Source: Amycolatopsis sp. CA-126428 | Lineage (GTDB): Bacteria > Actinomycetota > Actinomycetes > Mycobacteriales > Pseudonocardiaceae | Reading direction: 5' to 3' | Assembly: GCF_002904335.1 (NCBI RefSeq) | Contig: NZ_PPHF01000155.1 | Location: 186,001 to 250,000, forward strand | DNA length: 64,000 nt | Part shown: positions 24,709-32,732 of the stretch, piece after piece | Position numbering within the stretch: the first letter of the stretch is position 1 | How the letters are laid out: every line of letters starts with the position of its first letter | Position numbers and translations under genes: made by a program | The notes under the pieces: model-generated | The model's database searches: none | Told to the model about the DNA's origin: nothing | What the model saw: only the letters and a program-made list of their open reading frames with translations

Positions 24709-25621
24709 AGGGTGCGTCCGGGTCCGCGGCCGGGGTGAACTCCAGCCGCAGGGAGTCGGTGCGCGGCAGTACCACGGCGGTCCCGTCGGCCTTGTGCCAC
24801 TGCACGGGCAGGAGGAAGTACTGGCCGCCGGACTGCAGGATGAGCTTCAGCCCGGTGTACCGGTAATGATAGGCGGTGTCCGGGTTGCGGCAGGCGGTTT
24901 CGCGCACACCCGGCGCGGTGAGGTTCAAGCTCTTCGCGCTGTAGAGGACGGTCTCCGGCGGCCCCCCGAGCGCCGCCTCGATCTGGATGGCCCGGCCGAC
25001 GCCGACCGAAGCGGAGTAGTCGGCCACGGCCCAGAAGAGACCCACGCTGACCAGCGCGAACGCCGCCAGCCACTCGGCCGTCGCGACCGCGGCCGGCAGC
25101 GGCTGCCGGGCCCAGACCGCGAGCAGGCGCGAGGCCGACACGAGGAACAGGACGCCGAGGGAGAGCCCGGCGCCGGGCACCGAGTACGACGAGGCGAACG
25201 CTTCGGGACGCACCACGCCGACGGCCGCCACCGCGAACCCGGCCAGCCCGCAGCCGACGGCCACCGGGGTCGCCAGGCGGAGCAGCCGCTCCCACGCCGC
25301 GTCGCCGAGCCGGGCGCGCAGGAAGCGGTACAGCCACAGGAGCGTCAACACCGCGGCCAGCACGACGGCGATCGGGGCGAAGAGGCCGTCCGCGCTGCGG
25401 ACCAGGTAGTCCTGCGCGGTCAGGCCGGTCGTCGAGAGCGGGACGCCGAAGTAGTCGAGGAGCCAGTTGGCGTGCTGGCGGCCGAAGAAGAACAGCAGCC
25501 CGGTCAGCACGGTCGTCGGCGCGAGCACCGAGCCGAGCACGCGCAGCGCCTTCGACGGGCTTTCGGGCTTCGCCTCCGCCGGAGGGGCCGGGGGCCGCAG
25601 GGACCGGAGCCGGTTCGCCAT
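24704..25621 (-). CDS. Integral membrane protein with C-terminal extracytoplasmic domain
   Basis: The protein has 305 residues. About five hydrophobic segments are seen, including VLGSVLAPTTVLTGLLFFFG (30-50), IAVVLAAVLTLLWLYRF (85-105), LATPVAVGCGLAGFAVAAVG (118-140) and LVSVGLFWAVADYS near 190. The last about 95 residues are soluble and include CRNPDTAYHYRYTGLKL and a closing Cys. No family is recognised. The gene lies 8 bp after the lipoprotein gene, so the two form an operon divergent from the eCIS genes. Whether they belong to the injection system is unknown. Confidence 0.8.
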   Translation of the reverse strand: MANRLRSLRPPAPPAEAKPESPSKALRVLGSVLAPTTVLTGLLFFFGRQHANWLLDYFGVPLSTTGLTAQDYLVRSADGLFAPIAVVLAAVLTLLWLYRFLRARLGDAAWERLLRLATPVAVGCGLAGFAVAAVGVVRPEAFASSYSVPGAGLSLGVLFLVSASRLLAVWARQPLPAAVATAEWLAAFALVSVGLFWAVADYSASVGVGRAIQIEAALGGPPETVLYSAKSLNLTAPGVRETACRNPDTAYHYRYTGLKLILQSGGQYFLLPVQWHKADGTAVVLPRTDSLRLEFTPAADPDAPC

Positions 25622-25629
25622 CGCCGCCG

Positions 25630-26190
25630 CTAGCCGGTGGGTTCGGGTGGTTCGGTGAAGTCCCCGCAGGGGTCGGAAAGCACGAAGGTGATGGTGTCGC
25701 CGCGGTAGATCGGCACCGACTGGATGATCCGCTTGACCGTGCAGTCCTGCCTCGGGTCCGGCGGTCCTTCGATCGTCTCCCGCAGCGTGACGCAGAGGGT
25801 GCCACCGCACTCGTCCGCGAGCTGCGCCTCGGTCACCGGTCCCAGTGCGGCGTACGACGTACCGATGATCTCGATCGGCGCGGTCCGCACGGGCGACCCC
25901 TTCGCCGGCGGTTTCGCCGTCGTGGGGGTGGACTTCGGCGTCGGCGGCTTGCGGGACGTCTTCGCGGTGGACGACCCGGCGGTCCGGGAGACCACGGTCC
26001 CCGGCGAACTCCCCGGAGCGGCGGTCGACGCGGGTTCGCTCCCGTCGGTGGCCGACTCGGCGGCCGAGGCCGAGGCCGTGGTCGCGGTGCCGGTGGCGAG
26101 CGGCGTCGGCGTCCCCGGTGGTGCTGGACCGCCGCAGCCGGCCACCAGCAGGCCCAGGGCCAGGCCGGCCGGGCCGGAAATCCGTCGCAT
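25630..26190 (-). CDS. Lipoprotein of unknown function
   Basis: The chosen start (26190) gives 186 residues and a normal lipobox: MRRISGPAGLALGLLVAGCGG, Cys19 being the lipidated residue. Residues about 25-110 are Thr/Ser/Pro/Ala-rich and probably an extended wall-spanning stalk. The C-terminal 75 residues (IEIIGTSYAALGPVTEAQLADE, then CGGTLCVTLRETIEG) form a small domain with Cys residues. A 33-bp tandem duplication puts a second, identical ribosome site and ATG 33 bp upstream (26223), adding 11 residues (MRRIQENEVAR) in frame. Operon partner of the membrane protein downstream. Confidence 0.82.
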   Translation of the reverse strand: MRRISGPAGLALGLLVAGCGGPAPPGTPTPLATGTATTASASAAESATDGSEPASTAAPGSSPGTVVSRTAGSSTAKTSRKPPTPKSTPTTAKPPAKGSPVRTAPIEIIGTSYAALGPVTEAQLADECGGTLCVTLRETIEGPPDPRQDCTVKRIIQSVPIYRGDTITFVLSDPCGDFTEPPEPTG

Positions 26191-26246
26191 GCGCGCCACC
26201 TCGTTCTCTTGAATCCGTCGCATGCGCGCCACCTCGTTCTCTTGAA
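26179..26246 (-). repeat. 33-bp tandem duplication of a ribosome site and start codon
   Basis: Two copies with a 33-bp period (copy 1 from 26179, copy 2 from 26212, matching over about 35 bp). Each copy carries GAGGTGGCGCGC followed by ATG CGA CGG. Because 33 is a multiple of three, both ATGs (26190 and 26223) are in frame with the lipoprotein gene, and the duplicated protein unit is MRRIQENEVAR/MRRIS. Confidence 0.95.
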
Positions 26247-26350
26247 GCGGTAGTCGTCCCGGCACCGGGCCCGGTTACAAGATCGGACGTGAACGGGGTC
26301 CGGGCGCCGGCCGCGGTTGCGCTGAAGCGCCGGACCGCGGCGGCGGGCGT

Positions 26351-26364
26351 TGCCCATACGGGCA
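26351..26364. promoter_or_regulatory. eCIS box a: TGCCC-ATAC-GGGCA
   Basis: Perfect inverted repeat in the 235-bp divergent region between the lipoprotein gene and the first eCIS gene, 95 bp upstream of the GTG of the DUF4255 gene. The same TGCCC-N4-GGGCA pattern recurs before three other eCIS transcription units (29103, 36226/36242, 53019). Confidence 0.7.
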
Positions 26365-26458
26365 GCCGGGTGTACCCGAAGGTTTGCCGCTGCGCGGCTG
26401 GCCGGGGCGCCCGGTCGCGATCATCGTGGACGCACCGCCAGTGCGAGGAGGTCCGCCG

Positions 26459-27118
26459 GTGATCCACGAGGTCGACGAGGCGCTGCGCCGGCTGGTGAAG
26501 GACGAGGCGCTGCGCGGCAGCGAGGTCGACGTCGCCTTCGACGCACCCACCAAGGACTGGGCCGCCCGGCGCAACGCTCCGACGGTGAACATCTACCTCT
26601 ACGACGTGCGCGAGGACATGCGACGCCGGTCGCGGGGGCTGCTCAACGAGTACGACCAGCGCGGTGAGGTCGCGGCGCGGCACCTGCCGCCCAAGCACGT
26701 CAAGCTGTCCTACCTGGTCACCGCCTGGACCCAGCGGCCGGAGGACGAGCACCGGGTGCTGTCGGACCTGCTGCTCGGCCTGCTGCGCCACGAAGCCGTG
26801 CCGGTCGAGATGCTCACCGGCTCGCTGGCCGAAATGGGGCTGCCGGTGCCGATGACCGTCGCGCTGCCGCCTCCGGAGGACCGCGCGTTCGCCGACGTGT
26901 GGACCGCGCTGGGCGGCGAACTCAAGCCGTCGCTGGACGTCGTCGTCTCCGCGCCGATCCACAGTGGACGCGTCTACCCGGCCGGGCCGCCCGCCAAGGA
27001 AGGCCTCAGGCTCGACACCGGCGACGGCGAGCTCCTCGGGCACCACGTGTCCGCGACCGGGGCCGTCGAAGGGCAGCGCCGGGTCGCGATGGCGCGCACC
27101 CACCGGAAGCCCCGGTGA
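26459..27118 (+). CDS. eCIS DUF4255 protein (Cis16/Afp16-type tail terminator or cap)
   Basis: The protein has 219 residues from GTG 26459, preceded by GAGGAGGT. DUF4255 features are IHEVDEALRRLVKDEA at the N-terminus, a central PTVNIYLYDVREDMRRRS and HVKLSYLVTAWTQRPEDEHRVLSDLLLGLLRHE. In Photorhabdus PVC and Serratia Afp systems this protein caps the tube and sets the length of the contractile particle. Its stop overlaps the GTG of the ATPase gene (GTGA). It opens the eCIS cluster and is preceded by eCIS box a. Confidence 0.88.
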   Translation: MIHEVDEALRRLVKDEALRGSEVDVAFDAPTKDWAARRNAPTVNIYLYDVREDMRRRSRGLLNEYDQRGEVAARHLPPKHVKLSYLVTAWTQRPEDEHRVLSDLLLGLLRHEAVPVEMLTGSLAEMGLPVPMTVALPPPEDRAFADVWTALGGELKPSLDVVVSAPIHSGRVYPAGPPAKEGLRLDTGDGELLGHHVSATGAVEGQRRVAMARTHRKPR

Positions 27119-29100
27119 GCCTGGAGTACCTGTTCGAGCGGCTGGCCCGGCTCGAACAGCGCATCCGCGACGCCGTCGACAGCCGTCGCGCGGCCGACCC
27201 GAACCCCGACGACCCGTTCCGCGGCCTGTACCTGTCCAACGAGACGATCGATGCGCTGCTGGACGGGCTCCGCGAGCCGTTCACGCCGTTCACCGACTCC
27301 GTCCCGGACGGCCGGCTGCGGCTGCTCGCCGAACGCGCGGGACTCACCGGTGTCGACGTCGAACTGCTGCTGGTCGCGCTCGCCCCCGACCTGGACAGCC
27401 GGTTCGAGCAGTTCTACGGCTACCTCAACGACGACGTGACCCGACGCCGCGCCAGCGCCGGGCTCGCGCTGCGGCTGTGCGGCCTCCCCGAGGCGTCGGC
27501 CGCCGGCCGCGCCCGGCTCGACGCCGACTCGCCGCTGGTCACCTGCGGCCTGCTCACGGTGGGCGAAGACGAACGGCCGTTCCTCTCGCGCACGCTGCGC
27601 GTGCCCGACCGGGTGGTCAACCACCTGCTCGGCGACGACCGGCTCGCGCCCGAGCTCGCCGGCTGCGCGCACCTGGGCACCGAGCTCGTCGAAGTGCCGG
27701 GCCGGGAGCGGCTCGCCCGCGCGATCCGCGGCCGGGTCGGGCTCGTCTACCTGAGGGAACAGCCCGGTGGCGGGGCCGAAGAGCTCGGCGTCGGCGCGCT
27801 GGCCGAGGCCGGCTACCCGGCGCTGGTGGTGGACGCGGCGCGCTGGCAGGCCGAGCCCGGCCACGCCGAGCTCACCGCGTCGCTGCGGCGGGAGGCGCTG
27901 CTGCGGGGCGCCGGGATCGTGCTGGGCCCGGTCGAGGACCCGCGGCTGGAGGGCCTGGCGCACCCGGCGATCCCGCTGGTGGCGCACGGCACCGGGGCCT
28001 GGGACCCGCGCTGGAGCGCGACGCCGCCGCTGCAGCTCGACGCGCTGCCGCTGTCCGGCGCCGCCCGCGCGGAACTCTGGCGCAGCCGCCTCGACGGCTG
28101 GCTCGCCCCGGGCGTCGACCCGGGGGAGGAGACCGCCCACTTCGTGCTGGGACCCGGGCAGATCGCCCGCGCGGCGAAGGCCGCGTCGGTGACCGCGCTG
28201 GCCGACGACGGGCTGGTCCGCACCGCCCACGTCCGGGCGGGGGCGCGCAGCCAGAACGCGGCCGGCCTGCAACGGCTCGCGCGGCGGATCGAACCGGTCG
28301 TCGGCTGGCCCGACCTGGTGCTGCCGGCGGGCGTGCTGTCCCTGCTGGACGAACTCGCGGCCCGGGCGCGCTACCGCGACCAGGTGCTCGACGACTGGCG
28401 GATGCGCCCGGGCGGCGGCCGCGGCCGGGGCGTCACCGGGCTCTTCGCCGGGGATTCGGGAACCGGCAAGACGATGTCCGCCGAGGTGATCGCCTCGTCG
28501 CTCGGGCTGGACCTCTACACCGTGAACCTGGCGACCGTGGTCGACAAGTACGTCGGCGAGACGGAGAAGAACCTGGAGCGGATCTTCACCGAGGCGTCCG
28601 GCGTCAACGGCGTCCTGCTCTTCGACGAGGCGGACGCGATCTTCGGCAAGCGGTCCGAAGTCCGCGACGCGCACGACCGGTACGCCAACATCGAAAGCGC
28701 GTACCTGCTGCAGCGGATGGAGACCTTCGACGGGATCGCGGTGCTGGCCACCAACCTGCGGGCGAACCTCGACGAGGCCTTCACCCGGCGGCTCGACGTC
28801 ATCGTCGACTTCCCGCTGCCGGACGTCGCCCTCCGGCACCGGCTGTGGGACCGCTGCCTGGGCGTCCGGATGCCACGCGGGGCGGACCTGGACCTGGGGT
28901 TCCTCGCCGAGGCGTTCGAACTGGCCGGCGGGCACATCCGGTCGGCCGCGGTCACCGGCGCGTACCTGGCCGCCGAGGCGGGCCGCCCGGTGGCGATGAG
29001 CGACCTGGTCGGCGCGGTCGCGCGGGAGTACCGCAAGCTGGGCCGGCTCTGCCTCGACCGGGAGTTCGGGCCCTACCTGGCGATGGTGACGGACGGCTGA
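27115..29100 (+). CDS. eCIS AAA+ ATPase (Cis15/Afp15-type)
   Basis: The protein has 661 residues. The N-terminal about 400 residues hold a helical domain (LEYLFERLARLEQRIRDAV) and a degenerate ATPase-like domain. The C-terminal AAA+ module has Walker A GDSGTGKT (446-453), Walker B LLFDEAD (about 501-507), sensor-1 in VLATNLRANLDEAF and an arginine-finger region RRLDVIVDFPLP. This matches the ATPase conserved in eCIS clusters, whose role in particle assembly or cargo loading is only partly known. GTG start overlaps the DUF4255 stop. The transcription unit ends here; a repeat of the eCIS box follows 2 bp after the stop. Confidence 0.93.
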   Translation: MSLEYLFERLARLEQRIRDAVDSRRAADPNPDDPFRGLYLSNETIDALLDGLREPFTPFTDSVPDGRLRLLAERAGLTGVDVELLLVALAPDLDSRFEQFYGYLNDDVTRRRASAGLALRLCGLPEASAAGRARLDADSPLVTCGLLTVGEDERPFLSRTLRVPDRVVNHLLGDDRLAPELAGCAHLGTELVEVPGRERLARAIRGRVGLVYLREQPGGGAEELGVGALAEAGYPALVVDAARWQAEPGHAELTASLRREALLRGAGIVLGPVEDPRLEGLAHPAIPLVAHGTGAWDPRWSATPPLQLDALPLSGAARAELWRSRLDGWLAPGVDPGEETAHFVLGPGQIARAAKAASVTALADDGLVRTAHVRAGARSQNAAGLQRLARRIEPVVGWPDLVLPAGVLSLLDELAARARYRDQVLDDWRMRPGGGRGRGVTGLFAGDSGTGKTMSAEVIASSLGLDLYTVNLATVVDKYVGETEKNLERIFTEASGVNGVLLFDEADAIFGKRSEVRDAHDRYANIESAYLLQRMETFDGIAVLATNLRANLDEAFTRRLDVIVDFPLPDVALRHRLWDRCLGVRMPRGADLDLGFLAEAFELAGGHIRSAAVTGAYLAAEAGRPVAMSDLVGAVAREYRKLGRLCLDREFGPYLAMVTDG

Positions 29101-29101
29101 A

Positions 29102-29117
29102 CTGCCCGTGGGGGCAG
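29102..29117. promoter_or_regulatory. eCIS box b: CTGCCC-GTGG-GGGCAG
   Basis: Inverted repeat with 6-bp arms (core TGCCC-N4-GGGCA at 29103-29116), 87 bp upstream of the DUF4157 gene ATG and just after the ATPase stop. A weak hairpin function is possible here, but the same element also occurs in divergent promoter regions. Confidence 0.6.
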
Positions 29118-29203
29118 GTTTCGCTGCCCTTCCGGACGGGCCCGCCAGTCTGGCGCGCGGCGCGGCGGCGGGGCAAGCTTTACGGGCGGCGGAGGGAGCT
29201 GTC

Positions 29204-29950
29204 ATGCGCGGGCACAGTCACGAAAACGACCTCGAACCGGCCCTGCGGCCGAAGGGCGACCGCATCGAGCGGGACGACCACGACCTCCTCGGCCGGGCGG
29301 CCGCGGCCGGCCGCACCGACGTCCTGGGTCCGGCGGGCATGCTGGGCTTGCAGCGCGCGGTGGGCAACGCGGGGACGTCGTCGCTGGTGGAGGAGGAGCG
29401 CTCACCGGTCCACGACGTCGTCGGTTCCGGCGGCGGCTCGCCGTTGGACACCGCGACCCGCGAGGACATGGAGACCCGCTTCGGCCACGACTTCGGCGAC
29501 GTCCGGGTCCACACGGACGGGGCGGCGCACGACTCAGCGAAGTCGGTGAACGCGCAGGCGTACACGGTGGGCTCGAACATCGTGTTCCAGCGCGACAAGT
29601 ACGACCCGTCCTCCGATTCCGGCAAGCACATGCTGGCGCACGAGCTGACGCACGTGGTGCAGCAGCGGAGCGGGCCGGTGGACGGGACGGACGCCGGGGG
29701 CGGGGTGAAGGTGTCGGATCCTTCGGACCGCTTCGAGCGGGAGGCCGTGTCGAACGCGGACCGGCTGATGTCTGCGCCGGCGGCCGCTGGGCCCGCGGTG
29801 CAGCGTTGTGAAGACGGCGGGCATTCCGCGGCTTCTCCGGAGGAATCGGCGGCTGTCCAGCGGGAGGAAACGCCGGAGGCCGAGGAAGGCGAAGAGAAGA
29901 TGGCGCAGACCTTCGTGCAGCGTGAGGAAGAGGCCGAAGAAGAGGCCTGA
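29204..29950 (+). CDS. eCIS-associated DUF4157 protein with HExxH motif (putative metallopeptidase effector)
   Basis: The protein has 248 residues from ATG 29204, with GGAGGGAG upstream. Residues about 82-155 form the DUF4157 domain (TREDMETRFGHDFGDVRVHTDG, then NAQAYTVGSNIVF), ending in MLAHELTHVVQQ with the zinc-peptidase motif HELTH at 146-150. Residues about 45-62 (GMLGLQRAVGNAGTSSLV) resemble the LQ..AGN.AV..L element of the HNH cargo protein encoded nearby. The C-terminus is a Glu-rich tail. DUF4157 proteins are a hallmark of eCIS loci and are thought to be cargo or accessory peptidases. No signal peptide. Convergent with the phosphoribosyltransferase gene. Confidence 0.9.
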   Translation: MRGHSHENDLEPALRPKGDRIERDDHDLLGRAAAAGRTDVLGPAGMLGLQRAVGNAGTSSLVEEERSPVHDVVGSGGGSPLDTATREDMETRFGHDFGDVRVHTDGAAHDSAKSVNAQAYTVGSNIVFQRDKYDPSSDSGKHMLAHELTHVVQQRSGPVDGTDAGGGVKVSDPSDRFEREAVSNADRLMSAPAAAGPAVQRCEDGGHSAASPEESAAVQREETPEAEEGEEKMAQTFVQREEEAEEEA

Positions 29951-29967
29951 TCGGCTGAGTGCACGCG

Positions 29968-30393
29968 CTATTCCCAGGGGAAGCTGGGAATTTTGTCCAG
30001 CGCCCCCAGGGAGAAGTCCGGTTTGACAACGGAATCGAAGCGGTAGTAGAGGGCTGCCGTCCACACGGTGGCTCCCTTGTCGGCCAGGATGTCGCGGGCT
30101 TCGGCCAGGCTTCGGCCGGACTCCAGCGCGTCTTCGACCAAGAGAACGCTGTCCCCGGCTCCGAGTGGAGAGGGGGTCGTGTACACCTCACGGCGAGATC
30201 GGCTGCTATCCGTGTATGTAATCCCTATGCTCGACAGCTTTTTTACCCCGATGCCGTCCGAAAGCAGCCTGGCTGGGATGAATCCGCCTCGAGCAACCGC
30301 CACTATCAGATTCGGTCGACATTCGCTTTTGCGGATCAAGCTCGACAGGTCATTTGCAAGACTTCGCACGTGATCCCATGTGATGGCCTCCAT
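29968..30393 (-). CDS. Phosphoribosyltransferase (type I PRTase fold)
   Basis: The protein has 141 residues from ATG 30393, preceded by AAAGGA. VAVARGGFIPARLLSDGIGV is the flexible-loop region seen in purine and orotate PRTases, and SVLLVEDALESGRSL is the PRPP-binding motif (usually two acidic residues, here ED). Such enzymes join a base to PRPP, but members without a known base-specific hood also act as regulators. Codon use and base composition are AT-richer than the eCIS genes on either side, shared with the STAND gene 104 bp upstream on the same strand. The two probably form one acquired unit. Confidence 0.85.
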   Translation of the reverse strand: MEAITWDHVRSLANDLSSLIRKSECRPNLIVAVARGGFIPARLLSDGIGVKKLSSIGITYTDSSRSRREVYTTPSPLGAGDSVLLVEDALESGRSLAEARDILADKGATVWTAALYYRFDSVVKPDFSLGALDKIPSFPWE

Positions 30394-30497
30394 GGTTTCC
30401 TTTCGGGGTCTCTCGGCTTGAAATTTGCGACGGTAGTATATACCCACGTCATCTCGCCTTGGATTTCAGGTGCTCGCATTGAAGTGGCAGCGGATCG

Positions 30498-32636
30498 TCA
30501 ATGCGCGGAAATATCTCTCAGCTTACGCTGGATCTTGGCCAAGTCTGGATGCTTGAGTCTCTCAAAGATCGCTTCGGCGCGAGCCCATGCACTGCGCGCG
30601 GCATTGTGGTCATTTTGACCGTGGAATAGGTCACCTAAATGCCCTAGTGTTCCGGCCATGTTGAACCAATCGCCGGCGTCCTGGTACTTGTCGATGGATT
30701 GACCATAGTGCTCGGCTGCCTCGCGAGGGTTTCCCATTCGATGATGACAGTAGCCTATCGTGTCGAGCACGTGAGCCTCGCCGTGTGCGTCTTTCAGTTC
30801 CCTTGTCATGACAAGGACCTCAAGGCAACGCATCAGGGCGTGCGGATGGGATCCTGTTCGAGCAAGATTCCAGCTGAGTGAGCTGAGGGCGCGTATCTCG
30901 CCTTGTCGGTTTCCCTCGGAACGAAATATTTCCAGTGCGTCCGCGGCATACTCCAGTGCCTGTGTAAAATCACTTCTGCGCTCGCTGATCAGACCTAGGG
31001 TCAGTTTTACTCCGGCTCTACCGATGTGGTCCCCCAGTTTGGTGAACAGGTCGATGGCTTGTTGGGCATGATTGAGCGCGTCGCCTTCGTGACCTAGTCT
31101 CATATATGTACTGGCAAGGATTCGGTGGCTCCTCGCCTTCGCTGTACTGTCGGCAATGCGGTCGCCTGCTGTCAGGCTGTCAAGGTGGATGGCAATCAGA
31201 TCGCTCCAGTATCCTTGGCGATAAAGAAACGTAGTCAAGTTCCACGGAAGATGCCAGGCTTGCTCGTAGAAGCGGTTTCGCGCTGCCATACGTGAGGCTG
31301 CGACCAGGTTGTCATGCTCCAGGTGAAACCATTCGAGAGCTTCTTTCCTGCCCTTGAATTGCTTCGTCAATGCGTTGCGCTGAAGTGGTGGCGATGGTAC
31401 CAATTCCCGGGATGGATTGAGTTGCCTGTCCGCGTTGGCCGCGGTGTGCACGTAGAAATCGACCAGTCGGCGGAGGGCGGTTTTTCGGATGTCTTCCGGC
31501 AGGTCGTGTTGTGCCTGCTCAGTGGCGCCCAGTCGGATCAGGTCATGTATACGATATTGATGTGGCGCGTGTTGGTGAATCAAGGAAGCTTGTTCGAGGC
31601 CTCTCAATGCTTCTCTCGCCTGGTGCAAGGGTAATGCGTTAAGGCTGGCGATGGCATGCAGGCTGATGTCCGGTCCTGTGGCAAGGCCCAGGTGCCGGAA
31701 CACGTCGGCATGTCGAAGGGGGAGAGCGCTGAAGGAACACCGCAACGCGGCGGGGAGGCTCGATGCGGGATCACTGTCGTTCAGGGCGTTCAGCCTGGAT
31801 GGGGTGTCGTGCAGTTCATCTGCCAGTGCCGAAAGCGGGAAGTCGGGGTGTGCGGCGGCCTGCCCGGCTACAATGCTCAGAGCCAACGGAAACCCGTCGC
31901 AGTAGGCAAGCAGCTCGTCCACTGCATGAGGTTCGGCGTTGAGGCGTTGCGCGCCGAGCCGGCCGGTCAACAGGGTGCGAGCTTCCGCGTTCCCCATCGC
32001 GTCGAGGGGTAACCTCCGTGCGCCGTGGAGGTTGATCAGTCCGGTCAGGTGGTCGCGACTGGTGACCAGCGCCATGCAGGTCGGACTGCCTGGCAGCAGG
32101 GGAACTACTTGCCTTGTGTTGCGAGCGTTGTCCAATACAATCAGTATTCGCTTGTCGGCCAGCAAACTCCGATAGAGTGCGGACTGGTTGTCAAGCCCTG
32201 TGGGGATTGACTTTGAATTGATTCCCAACGCATGGAGAAATCCACGCACTGCTGACTCGGGATGCACCGGATCGCCGGACGGGTCGAAGCCTCGCAAGTT
32301 GACATACAACTGTCCGTCGGGGAACCGATCTACCCTGCGGTGGGCCCAGTGCAACGCCAGTGCGGTCTTGCCGATACCGCCGGCCCCGGCGATGAGCGAG
32401 ACCGGGGTGGCTTGCAGGCAAGCGACAGCGTCATCCAGTGCTGCCAGCTCGTCGGCTCGCCCGACGAACAGCTGCGGAGCGGCCGGCAATTGGTGCGGTA
32501 CGACAGTTGATGGTGGCATGGAATAGAGGTGGAGTCCCCCGTGGATGGCACCGGTCTGGACGAGTGATCCGGTCATCGATCCGCTGAATTCGTTCCGGCC
32601 ATCCGGCGCGTCCACCACCACGTCAGTTTGACGCAC
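30498..32636 (-). CDS. NB-ARC/TPR STAND protein
   Basis: From GTG 32636 the protein has 712 residues. Residues about 14-37 (GRNEFSGSMTGSLVQTGAIH) are a motif common at the N-terminus of actinomycete NB-ARC regulators. The NB-ARC NTPase follows: P-loop GAGGIGKT (84-91), Walker B ILIVLDNA and a GxP-like FPLALSIVAGQA helix. About 430-705 is an array of TPR repeats (e.g. ALEYAADALEIFRSEGNRQ, AAEHYGQSIDKYQDAGDW). STAND NTPases sense a ligand through the repeats and oligomerise. No separate DNA-binding or effector domain is visible. The start is uncertain: GTG at 32696 and a run of GTGs near 32618 are alternatives. AT-richer than flanking genes. Confidence 0.9.
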   Translation of the reverse strand: MRQTDVVVDAPDGRNEFSGSMTGSLVQTGAIHGGLHLYSMPPSTVVPHQLPAAPQLFVGRADELAALDDAVACLQATPVSLIAGAGGIGKTALALHWAHRRVDRFPDGQLYVNLRGFDPSGDPVHPESAVRGFLHALGINSKSIPTGLDNQSALYRSLLADKRILIVLDNARNTRQVVPLLPGSPTCMALVTSRDHLTGLINLHGARRLPLDAMGNAEARTLLTGRLGAQRLNAEPHAVDELLAYCDGFPLALSIVAGQAAAHPDFPLSALADELHDTPSRLNALNDSDPASSLPAALRCSFSALPLRHADVFRHLGLATGPDISLHAIASLNALPLHQAREALRGLEQASLIHQHAPHQYRIHDLIRLGATEQAQHDLPEDIRKTALRRLVDFYVHTAANADRQLNPSRELVPSPPLQRNALTKQFKGRKEALEWFHLEHDNLVAASRMAARNRFYEQAWHLPWNLTTFLYRQGYWSDLIAIHLDSLTAGDRIADSTAKARSHRILASTYMRLGHEGDALNHAQQAIDLFTKLGDHIGRAGVKLTLGLISERRSDFTQALEYAADALEIFRSEGNRQGEIRALSSLSWNLARTGSHPHALMRCLEVLVMTRELKDAHGEAHVLDTIGYCHHRMGNPREAAEHYGQSIDKYQDAGDWFNMAGTLGHLGDLFHGQNDHNAARSAWARAEAIFERLKHPDLAKIQRKLRDISAH

Positions 32637-32732
32637 GCCGTACCGCTGGGGCGCACCTTGCGAAACTCCTGAGCCGACGTCACCCAATCGGTGCACCTGA
32701 AAAGGTGACCGAGCCGGCTTCCCGGAGGTTCG

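Noticed and set aside
29102-29117. Reading the box after the ATPase gene simply as a terminator
   Set aside because: A 6-bp stem is weak for this genome compared with the 12-19 bp terminators seen elsewhere in the window, and identical arms occur in divergent promoter regions; kept as a putative operator with reduced confidence.
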